Below, piece by piece: positions 23,414-30,492 of a stretch of 30,492 nucleotides of DNA. The stretch is taken from positions 1-30,492 of the forward strand of contig JBDTWJ010000027.1 in assembly GCA_040006755.1 (NCBI GenBank), read 5' to 3'. The notes below the pieces were generated by a model, which made no database searches, had not been told where the DNA came from, and worked only from the letters and a program-made list of their open reading frames with translations. Positions within the stretch are counted from its first letter, which is position 1. Each line of letters begins with the position of its first letter. The translations under genes and the position numbers were made by a program. The stretch comes from JAENVT01 sp040006755. Lineage in GTDB: Bacteria; Actinomycetota; Acidimicrobiia; Acidimicrobiales; Ilumatobacteraceae.

Positions 23414-25072
23414 TCAGTCCTGCTTGCCGTGCTTGTCGTGGTCGAGTTCGTTGTCGCCGGAGCCACCGGACTTGCCGGACTTCTCCGAGTTGTCCGAGTA
23501 CCGCTTGCTCGACGAGTCGGTGCGCTGCTTCTCCGACTTCGAGCCGTGATCGTCCGACCGCTTGGCGCCGTCGTCGGCACCCGCTTTCGTCGTCTCGGGC
23601 TTCTCGCTGCCTTCGTCGTCCTTGTGAGAGTCGCTGGGACTGGATGTTTCGTCGGGCTCGGCCGGCGGAGGCTCGGCTTCGACAACGATTTCTGGCTCTG
23701 CGGTCTGCGACGCGGAAGCATCGATCGGCACGACAACGGGTGGGGCCGTCGTTGCCGGGGTGACCGTGATGGCGACCCGTGCGCTCGAGATGGTGGCCCG
23801 CACAGGAATGCTCTCCACCGGCACGGTGGTGTCCGGAGCCGTGGTCTCCGGCGCGACAACTTCGACTTCGGCAAATGCGAGGCTTGCCTCGCTGACCTCG
23901 ACCGAGATGGCCGCCGGACGCGGCACATCGACCACGGCTGACGCCGAAGCGATTGCCATACCACCACTGAGCGCTAGCACGCTGACGCCAGCCGTTGCGC
24001 CAGTCGTCGTCAAGCCGGCGGCAGTCGAGACCGTGTCGGGCGCGTAGGAAGCGGCCTTGGCGATGTGCCCGAGATATGGCAGATGGGCGAGCATTGCGAA
24101 GAGTCCCATGGAGCTGCGAAGGCGGCCGATCGAAACGTTCAGCAATGCCCGGACGACATCCGGGCTGAAATGAGTTCCCGCGCAGCGGGTGAGCTCCGCA
24201 CGCGCTTCGGTCAGAGGCAACGCCTTCTTGTACGACCGTACGGCGGTCATCACCTCGAACGCGTCGGCAACCGCCACGATCGCTGCAGAGCGGGGAATCG
24301 CCTCGCCCGCGGTGCCATTCGGATAGCCGCTACCGTCCCACCGTTCATGGTGTCCGCCGACAGCGTGCACGGCGTCACCAAGCCACGGCTCGACCGGTGC
24401 CGCGAGCGCTGCGCCGGCAGCTGGGTGGCGTTTCAAGATCGCCCATTCCCGGTCGTCCGGCGGACCCTTCTTGTTGAGGATCTCTGGGGGAACGGTGATC
24501 TTGCCGATGTCATGGATCAACGCAGCCCACTGCAGTCTCCAGCGTTCGTCCTCGGAGAGCTGCAGTTCCTCCGCAATCAAATCGGTGTACAGCCGGACAC
24601 GCTCGGAATGCCCGCGGGTGCGGCGGTCATGGTCGCCGATCGCGGTCGCGAGCATCAACAGCTGTTCGGCCGCGCGCGATGGGTCGTCGGAGAGGCCTTC
24701 ACGACGGGCTTGCTCGACCTCTCGGGCGAGCCTGCGCCCACTTCCACCCCTGAGCGCCGTCCGGAACCGCGACGGTGTCTGGTCGGGGAACACCAGCGAT
24801 AGCTGGAGCAGTGCGGCAAGCGGCAGGAACTTGCGGGCCACTGCGTCCGTCAGCGCGAGGGTCACCAGCGAACAGACCGCAATCAAGAGAGCTCGCAGAA
24901 TGGCCGTGACGGTGTCCGACGTCGTCGGCAGCGCGCGGTTGAGGACGAACGACATTGCGAGCGACGCGATGATCGGCACCAGCGTCACCGCGACGCGCAA
25001 CGCGCCCGACAGGAAACGTCGACGTTCCCAGACCGAGCCGTCGGCCACCTTGACTCGCTGTCCTTCTGCCAT
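23414..25072 (-). CDS. Membrane-anchored HD-GYP domain protein (c-di-GMP phosphodiesterase candidate) with long disordered tail
   Basis: A 552-residue protein. Two hydrophobic segments (about 23-45 and 56-76) are followed by a charged linker and an HD-GYP domain: HSERVRLY (His155), the HD pair HDIGK (His187/Asp188), LKRHP (His216), and the GYP signature HHERWDGSGYP (241-251) with NGTAGEAIP and VADAFEVMT after it. All metal ligands and the GYP motif appear present, so c-di-GMP hydrolysis to GMP is likely. After residue about 317 comes a third hydrophobic stretch (about 350-382), a Pro/Thr/Glu/Val-rich region, and a strongly charged Ser/Lys/Asp/Glu tail (about 475-552) that is probably disordered. 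The predicted order is two TM, cytoplasmic HD-GYP, TM, then an external tail. It is divergent from the broken UbiB gene, 54 bp away. Confidence 0.88.
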   Translation of the reverse strand: MAEGQRVKVADGSVWERRRFLSGALRVAVTLVPIIASLAMSFVLNRALPTTSDTVTAILRALLIAVCSLVTLALTDAVARKFLPLAALLQLSLVFPDQTPSRFRTALRGGSGRRLAREVEQARREGLSDDPSRAAEQLLMLATAIGDHDRRTRGHSERVRLYTDLIAEELQLSEDERWRLQWAALIHDIGKITVPPEILNKKGPPDDREWAILKRHPAAGAALAAPVEPWLGDAVHAVGGHHERWDGSGYPNGTAGEAIPRSAAIVAVADAFEVMTAVRSYKKALPLTEARAELTRCAGTHFSPDVVRALLNVSIGRLRSSMGLFAMLAHLPYLGHIAKAASYAPDTVSTAAGLTTTGATAGVSVLALSGGMAIASASAVVDVPRPAAISVEVSEASLAFAEVEVVAPETTAPDTTVPVESIPVRATISSARVAITVTPATTAPPVVVPIDASASQTAEPEIVVEAEPPPAEPDETSSPSDSHKDDEGSEKPETTKAGADDGAKRSDDHGSKSEKQRTDSSSKRYSDNSEKSGKSGGSGDNELDHDKHGKQD

Positions 25073-25126
25073 CTCACCGTCCCGTACCGAGCGATTTGTT
25101 GAGCCTTCGGCAAGTCACGGGGCGAC

Positions 25127-26858
25127 TTGAGTTCAGAATTCGTCAAGCTGATACCGGCGGGTTGGATTGATGACCGCTGGGTACACGCCAGCGGACGTAC
25201 GGCTCTATCGCTGAAGGTCCACCATCTCGCGCGGTACAAGGAGATCGGCGCGCTCCTGATCGAACACGGGCGTCGCACTGGCGTCCGCGACCTCGACCCT
25301 GACAATCCCATTGGCGCGGATGAAGCATCGGAAGCGGACGCTCTCAGCCTCGTCGACGAGCTCGAGCGATGGACCGACCTTCATCAAGTTCGGCCAGCTC
25401 CTGTCGACTCGATCCGACCTACTGCCACCGGTCTACCTCAGCGCGCTGGCCAGACTGCAAGATCACGTCGAACCGGTGCCGTTCGAGACCATCGAGGAAA
25501 CGGTTACCGAGATCGGCGCGCGTATCAGCAAGGCCTTCCAATCCTTCGACGCCACCCCACTGGCCAGCGCTTCCCTCGGGCAGGTGCACTCGGCCGTGAT
25601 GCGTGACGGTCGCAAGGTGGCGGTGAAGGTACAGCGCCCGGGTGTTCGCAAGCAGGTGATCGACGACATGGAGGTGATCGAGGAACTGGCGGAGTTTCTC
25701 GACCTCCACACCGAGTTAGGCCGGAGCTACGGCTTCCTCGGCATGGTCGAGGAGTTCCGCAGATCCATCATGGCCGAGCTCGATTATCGATTGGAGGCAG
25801 CCAGCCTTCGCATCCTCGCCTCGAACCTTGCCGGATACGGTCGCATCTTCGTGCCGACGCCGGTCGACGACTACTCCACAGCGCTCGTGCTCACCATGGA
25901 GTTGGTCGATGGCCGCAACGTGGGCACCCTCGGACCCTTGGCCCTGCACGAGATCGATGGATCGGCCCTCGCCCACGAGCTCTTCGACTGCTACCTCGAC
26001 CAGATCTTGGTCGACGGCTTCGTGCACACCGACCCCCATCCTGCCTATGTTCTCATGACGTCGGATGGTCGCCTGGCGTTGATCGATCTCGGCATGGTCG
26101 CCCGGGTGAGCCCGCAAATGCAGAATGCACTCGTCCGCTTGCTCATCGCGCTGAGCGATGGCCGCGGCAGCGAGGTGACGCATGTGATCGCCGCCCTCGG
26201 CGAGAAGCGTGAGGAGTGGGATCCTGCGAGGTTGGAGCGTGAGTTGACGTACCTCGTGCAGCAGCGTCAATCGGTCATGGTCGGCAAGTTGGAGTCCGGC
26301 CGGGTTGTCGGTGAGCTCGCCCGAATTGCAGGCGAGTGCGGGCTGCGCCCGCCGTCGGGGCTCACAATGCTGAGCAAGGCGCTGCTCAACCTCGATCAAG
26401 TTGCCGCCAAGCTCGATCCCGGCTTCGATCCCAATGCGGCAATCAAGGAGCACGTGGGCGACATCATGCGACGAAAGATGCTGCAAAGCGCGTCGCCCGC
26501 AAATCTGTTGACGGCCGCTCTGGACGCCAAAGAGTTTGTGGAGCGGCTGCCCGGACGGGTCAACAAGGTGATGGATGCGCTTGCAGAGGGCCAGCTGACC
26601 CTCAACATCCAGGGCATCGATGAGAAGGAGTTGATGCGCGGCATTCAGAAGTTGGCAAATCGCGTCACAGCCGGGCTGGTCATTGCCGCGTTGATCATCG
26701 GAGCCGCGATGCTGATGAGGGTCGACACGCAGTCAAAGCTCTTCGGCTACCCCAGCATTGCGATCGTTTGTTTCTTTGCCGCAGCAATCGCCGGAATCTG
26801 GTCGATCCTCAGCGCCCTCATGCACGACCTACCCCAAAGCCGCCGCAGACGCCGCTAG
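25127..26858 (+). pseudogene. UbiB/ABC1 (ADCK)-family protein kinase-like gene, frameshifted
   Basis: Two reading frames together spell one UbiB-family protein of about 575 residues, near the usual length. The first frame (TTG 25127 to about 25370) gives LSLKVHHLARYKEIGALL through DALSLVDELER. The second begins with GPTFIKFGQLLSTRSDLLPP at about 25371 and runs to TAG 26856-26858. The break is at 25365-25374, where a 2-bp loss from a sequence such as CGATTGGGACCG would explain it. KxGQ (FIKFGQ), the Ala-rich loop (ASASLGQVH), the Lys in VAVKVQRPG and ELDYR are present. The family motif DPHPGN reads DPHPAY (26043-26048) and DFG reads DLG. Two C-terminal TM helices remain. A sequencing error, or internal start in the second frame, could restore part of it. 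Confidence 0.78.
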
Positions 26859-27098
26859 CGCCGGCTTCGTCTGACCGCGCATACGAGTGATGGCCATCGT
26901 CAACTCGGTGTCGAGATCGCCGTGACGAAACGCCGTGCCCGTGACGGGAGCACGATGTGCGTTGGTGCCGTGCACCAGCACCGCATGTTCTTCAACAACG
27001 ATTTCGCACGCCCCCGCCAAGTTGGTGGCAACGAGCCAGGCGTCGAGGATCGCCCACTCGGCCTTTGTTGCGACATGACCCTCGAAGCGGCACCTCAT
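26829..27098 (-). CDS. Small hypothetical protein
   Basis: An 89-residue protein of no family I recognise, beginning MRCRFEGHVATKAEWAI and running to KPALAASAAALG. The codons show the third-position G/C typical of the window, which supports coding, but it overlaps the last 30 bp of the UbiB-like gene on the other strand. On the same strand, just upstream, AGGAG is followed by an ATG (27134) and an 11-codon frame whose TGA overlaps this ATG, so translation could be coupled. The longer frame to 27224 has no ribosome site. Taken as a possible gene only. Confidence 0.4.
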   Translation of the reverse strand: MRCRFEGHVATKAEWAILDAWLVATNLAGACEIVVEEHAVLVHGTNAHRAPVTGTAFRHGDLDTELTMAITRMRGQTKPALAASAAALG

Positions 27099-27276
27099 GA
27101 GCCGGACACCAGTGCATCGACACCCAACATCACGAACTCCTGACACCCCATGGGTCGCGGATGGACCCGCCATAGTGTGGCTTCGCCACGTGGTGCGGTC
27201 AAGGTGATCTTTTCCGTGGTCCAAAATCGCATTGAAACGAGTCAGCTGGCGATGCGGCCGCCGCTCTCTTGCTGGC

Positions 27277-27705
27277 TCAACGCATCTCGATCATCCGGGA
27301 ATGTTCAGACCGGTCGTAGATACGTCGGTAGGTGCAGAGGACTCCCTTGACGTCCCCGGCATCCAGGTGATTCCACGTCGTCGTCTCGAAGGGATGCCAC
27401 CTGCCGTTTGCGTCGGCGATCCTGATATCTGCCGGTTCAGGGGCAAAGGTCGGGTCGAACCCCTGTTGATCGTCACCGCTGTTGACCTGAATCATCGTCG
27501 CCCGGACGCGTCCCAAGTCGTCGGGATGAACGAACTCGCTTCCGCTTCGCCCGGTGATGTCGCCCCAGCCGAGAATCCGTGACAATGACTCGCTGTGCCA
27601 CAAGATGTCGAAGCCCTCGTTCAGAAGCAGCGTGAACTCACCTTCCTTACGACTCATCGAACTCAACGCTCGCTGGAGAGGGTCCACAACTGACCATCGG
27701 CGCAC
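27277..27705 (-). CDS. Stand-alone PAS domain protein, possibly truncated
   Basis: A 142-residue protein consisting of a PAS-like fold: GEFTLLLNEGFDILWHSESLSRILGW (about 22-47), then GSEFVHPDDLGRVRATM, and the late beta-strands WHPFETTTWNHLDAGDVKGVLCTYRRIYDRSEHSRM. PAS domains sense small molecules, redox or light and are normally linked to an output domain. None follows here: a stop comes right after the PAS-typical terminal stretch. It may be a remnant of a PAS-containing signalling protein, or a partner of the divergent GGDEF-EAL protein. The start is uncertain (GTG 27705, GTG 27687 or ATG 27657). Confidence 0.6.
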   Translation of the reverse strand: MRRWSVVDPLQRALSSMSRKEGEFTLLLNEGFDILWHSESLSRILGWGDITGRSGSEFVHPDDLGRVRATMIQVNSGDDQQGFDPTFAPEPADIRIADANGRWHPFETTTWNHLDAGDVKGVLCTYRRIYDRSEHSRMIEMR

Positions 27706-27901
27706 GTATGCCGTCGCTTGAGGTGAAGCGCCATTCTCTTGCCCGGAGTGGTACGAGGTATTAGGACCAGCGCCTCAAGGTTCGCTGATTGGGTGCCGAT
27801 GCAATGGAAAGCCTGGTACGGGAGGTCAGCGTCGTGGCGGCGGATCAGCGTTCTCGTCTGCAACGGCATTCGCCGATGCACTCTTGGCTCGAGGAGTCGC
27901 A
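27706..27901. other. Divergent intergenic region, no clear element
   Basis: About 195 bp between the PAS gene and the GGDEF-EAL gene. I looked for a c-di-GMP riboswitch and did not see the conserved core. A 7-bp inverted repeat CTTGAGG (27717-27723)/CCTCAAG (27773-27779) is the only structure noted. Confidence 0.4.
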
Positions 27902-30250
27902 ATGATGACCAGTGAGTACGAAGCGAAGCCGGGCGAGACAGGAGGGTCGTTCGACGCGGTTCCGAGCGATGCACCTCCGATCAAGGCGTCCGGGTTGCGG
28001 GTGACGCCATTCGTGGCCCTCGTCCTCGGTGTCACGTTGCTCGCCGCCGGTTTGCTGCTCACCGCAGGAGCTGCTGCCCAAAATCGCCAACAAGAGCGAA
28101 CTCTTCAGCGCGACGCCGTACAGGTGTCGGCGTCCTTCAGCTCCTTCTTCGAGCGCGCCCGCAGCCTCGATCTTCTCATGGCACACGATCGGGCGTTCGA
28201 GCTAACCAGCGACGGAATCGTCGACCGTTCTGAAGCTGACGAGGCGCTGGCATATCTAGAGGTGCTCTACCCAAACGCAATCGGGGAAGCATGTCTGATC
28301 GACGAGCAGGGTCAAGAGGTCGCCAGGGTGACACACGGAGTTCCGGCGCTGGAGAGCGAACTCGCGACCAACGAGGCTACGAACGAGTTCTTCGGCCCGA
28401 CGTTCGCGCTCGACGCTGGTGAGGTCTACCAGGCACCTCCGTACGTATCCATGGACACCGGACAGTGGGTCATCTCGAACTCGACGTGGGTCCGACTCGC
28501 CGACGGCAGCCGACTGATCGTTCACTTCGAGGTGTCCCTCGCGAGCTTTTCTCAGTATCTCAACACAAGCGTGCCGAGCACTCATGTTGCTGTTGTGGAC
28601 GCTCGTGATGGACGAATCATCCTCCAAGATCGCACCGCCTTGCCAGCTGCGATGATGGGCATGGTCATGGATGACACGTTCCCTGCCACGGGTTGGTCAC
28701 ATGCATTGACAGGCATTTCGAGCTCCACCGGGATCACCACGATCGATGGGCATACAGCAGGGTTCCGCACGGTCGAGCGAACGGTCGGCAATGCCAACGA
28801 TTGGACGATCGTCGAGTGGTCGACATCGAGTGCAAGCCTCGTCCCGATGTGGGCTGGAGTAGCTGTGACAGGCCTCGGCGTTGTTCTTCTCGCCATCGCG
28901 CTCTTGATGCTTCGCCGCCAGCAGAGCACACTGCGTCGAGCGGCTCGCCTCGATCATCTCACTGGTCTCGGCAATCGCAAGGCCCTTGAAGAAGCACTGA
29001 ATGTCGCGTTGGCTGCGGCTCGGTCAGGCGATGAAGAAGTCGCCGTTCTCATGATCGACCTCGATGCCTTCAAGCAGGTCAACGACAACCTTGGGCACGA
29101 CAAGGGCGATCTTGTACTTCGCGAGATCGCGCGTCGCCTCCATGCCAATGTCTTCGAATATGACACAGCGGCACGCGTGGGCGGCGATGAGTTCGCGGTC
29201 GTGTTACGGAACATGCGTGAGGCCGACGACGTCACTGCGGTTGCCCATCGATTGCGCGACGCGCTGACGCGACCGATCGAGATCGACGGGGTGCCGCGAT
29301 TCATCGGAGCCAGCATCGGTGCCGCCGTTCATCCCCAGCATGGTCAGCTCGCAGCGGAACTGCTTCGTAGTGCAGACGCGGCGATGTATCGCGCCAAGCG
29401 CGATCGCGAAGGCGTTCGTCTGTATGACCTCGGCACCATCGCCGGCGTGTCAGCCCTTGGCCTCGCTGCGGAGCTGCTCGCAGCGATCGACGGTGAGATG
29501 CTCGAGATGGTTTTTCAGCCGGAGATCTCCCTCAGCACGGGTGCGATCGTCGGTATCGAAGCACTTGCCAGATGGAATCGACCTGACTTCGGACCGGTGC
29601 CACCGATCGAATTCATTGCCTTGGCCGAAGACACTGGGCTGATTCGTTCGTTGACATCGCTCACCCTGCGCCTCGCACTCGACGAAGCCCGTGCTTGGCA
29701 CAAGCTCGGCGTGCATGTCCCCGTCAGCGTCAACCTGTCAGGTCGGGTCGTGGGCGATCGCACATTGCCGAGTGAGGTGGCAGCAATGCTCGCGGACCGA
29801 GGGTTGGGCGCCGACGCGTTGGTCCTCGAGATCACTGAGACGGCGCTCATCATCGACCGGGCTCGAGCGGTTGAAGTCCTGGAGAAGCTCCGAGCCGTTG
29901 GTGTGCGTGTCGAGCTGGATGATTTCGGCACCGGTTACGCCTCGTTCGGTTTGCTGCAGGATCTGCCCCTCGATGGCCTGAAGATCGACCGCTCTGTGGT
30001 TGTTGACAGCACCCGCGGCGGACCCGGCCTGCTGGCGGCCACGATCGAGAATGCTCAACATCGTGGGCTGAAGGTCGTTGCCGAAGGCGTCGAGGACGCA
30101 GTAACCCTTGATCGTGTCCGCGAGCTCGGTTGCGATACAGCACAGGGCTACCACCTCGGTCGTCCCATGAGCAGCGACGACGTCCGCGAGTTGCTCCGCG
30201 GCGCGACCGCGGATGTAACCCTCGAAGCGGCCGGTATCCCGCAGTCGTGA
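27902..30250 (+). CDS. Sensor-GGDEF-EAL protein (diguanylate cyclase/phosphodiesterase)
   Basis: A 782-residue membrane protein starting at ATG 27902 behind GAGGAG. TM1 (about 35-59) and TM2 (about 317-337) enclose an extracellular sensor of about 255 residues, probably Cache-like, followed by GGDEF and EAL domains. The cyclase site is intact (RVGGDEFAVV, GGDEF at 427-431; DLDAFKQVND at 386-395). The inhibitory I-site upstream reads FEYD instead of RxxD, so product inhibition is probably absent. The EAL domain has EAL (553-555), NLSG, EITE, DDFGTGY, KIDRS, AEGVED and QGYHLGRP, with all catalytic residues seen, so both synthesis and hydrolysis of c-di-GMP are possible. It lies near the HD-GYP protein and the PAS gene, giving a local c-di-GMP cluster. 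No terminator is clear after the stop. Confidence 0.93.
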   Translation: MMTSEYEAKPGETGGSFDAVPSDAPPIKASGLRVTPFVALVLGVTLLAAGLLLTAGAAAQNRQQERTLQRDAVQVSASFSSFFERARSLDLLMAHDRAFELTSDGIVDRSEADEALAYLEVLYPNAIGEACLIDEQGQEVARVTHGVPALESELATNEATNEFFGPTFALDAGEVYQAPPYVSMDTGQWVISNSTWVRLADGSRLIVHFEVSLASFSQYLNTSVPSTHVAVVDARDGRIILQDRTALPAAMMGMVMDDTFPATGWSHALTGISSSTGITTIDGHTAGFRTVERTVGNANDWTIVEWSTSSASLVPMWAGVAVTGLGVVLLAIALLMLRRQQSTLRRAARLDHLTGLGNRKALEEALNVALAAARSGDEEVAVLMIDLDAFKQVNDNLGHDKGDLVLREIARRLHANVFEYDTAARVGGDEFAVVLRNMREADDVTAVAHRLRDALTRPIEIDGVPRFIGASIGAAVHPQHGQLAAELLRSADAAMYRAKRDREGVRLYDLGTIAGVSALGLAAELLAAIDGEMLEMVFQPEISLSTGAIVGIEALARWNRPDFGPVPPIEFIALAEDTGLIRSLTSLTLRLALDEARAWHKLGVHVPVSVNLSGRVVGDRTLPSEVAAMLADRGLGADALVLEITETALIIDRARAVEVLEKLRAVGVRVELDDFGTGYASFGLLQDLPLDGLKIDRSVVVDSTRGGPGLLAATIENAQHRGLKVVAEGVEDAVTLDRVRELGCDTAQGYHLGRPMSSDDVRELLRGATADVTLEAAGIPQS

Positions 30251-30492
30251 GTCTCCCGTAGCGCACGGTTTGCCCGCCAGTTCGCGTGGGCGGACCGATC
30301 ACGAAAAGGAGGCTGGACGACGGCCGAGCAAAGTAATCAAGAAGATGGTTCCGTCAAGGAAGAACGACGAGAGTCCGTCAGGGAGGCATTCGAGCCGGCG
30401 GGATGCTCCGTCGAACCGGATCCTGATGTGTTCGATCCGCACTGATCTCGGATTGTTTATCCCGGGAGACCATCGGGCACACCTTTCCACAG
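30251..30492. other. Window end, no supported gene
   Basis: After the GGDEF-EAL stop there is a short imperfect G/C stem (CCGCC/GGCGG, about 30273-30292). A 63-residue minus-strand frame reaches the window edge; it has no recognisable motif and its start is uncertain. A strong Shine-Dalgarno-like AAAAGGAGG at about 30304 is not followed by a usable start codon. I see nothing else here. Confidence 0.4.

Noticed and set aside
27706..27901. c-di-GMP riboswitch upstream of the GGDEF-EAL gene
   Set aside because: The conserved core of the known riboswitch classes was not visible.
30299..30490. Minus-strand 63-codon frame at the window end
   Set aside because: No recognised motif, no clear ribosome site and cut by the edge; cannot be supported as a gene.

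Overview
The window reads as chromosomal DNA of a high-G+C actinobacterium. Signs are dense in-frame GTG starts, very short or overlapping gene junctions, OmpR-type two-component pairs, a Thr/Pro-rich lipoprotein and c-di-GMP enzymes. The protein style (IolD variant, sigma-Ogt pair, HD-GYP with a disordered tail) would suit an Acidimicrobiia/Ilumatobacter-like lineage, but that placement is inference. No tRNA, rRNA, IS element, phage gene or CRISPR array is visible.

Region 1 (67-8900) is a divergent catabolic locus. An IolD-type ThDP hydrolase is on the minus strand. On the plus strand a tightly packed operon runs: LacI repressor, D-2-hydroxyacid dehydrogenase, IolE-like TIM-barrel protein, Gfo/Idh/MocA dehydrogenase, PhyH-type dioxygenase, NAD-dependent epimerase/dehydratase, and a second D-2-hydroxyacid dehydrogenase. 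The 125-bp divergent gap holds two copies of the perfect palindrome CTGAAGCGCTTCAG, each filling the 17-bp spacer of a candidate promoter. This looks like inositol or modified-inositol catabolism under one LacI switch, with enzymes (dioxygenase, two hydroxyacid dehydrogenases, epimerase) that are not in the textbook iol pathway.

Region 2 (8940-10375) is a small alkylation-repair operon: a sigma-70-like factor, an O6-alkylguanine-DNA alkyltransferase, and the internally deleted, frameshifted remnant of a 2OG-Fe(II) oxygenase of the Oxygenase-NA type.

Region 3 (10459-22918) is signalling and envelope. It holds a histidine kinase/regulator pair divergent from a secreted acidic protein; a second pair (minus strand) divergent from a lipoprotein, two ABC ATPases and one large FtsX-type permease; then a fourfold-repeat membrane protein (DUF347/COG4705-like) followed by a third pair. 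Pairs two and three are clear paralogues and flank the ABC operon.

Region 4 (22919-30492) starts with about 495 bp of non-coding DNA rich in inverted repeats. It continues with a membrane HD-GYP phosphodiesterase carrying a long disordered tail, a UbiB/ABC1-family gene broken by a frameshift and lacking a catalytic Asn, two small doubtful genes (one a stand-alone PAS domain), and an intact sensor-GGDEF-EAL protein. This end combines c-di-GMP turnover with signs of gene decay.
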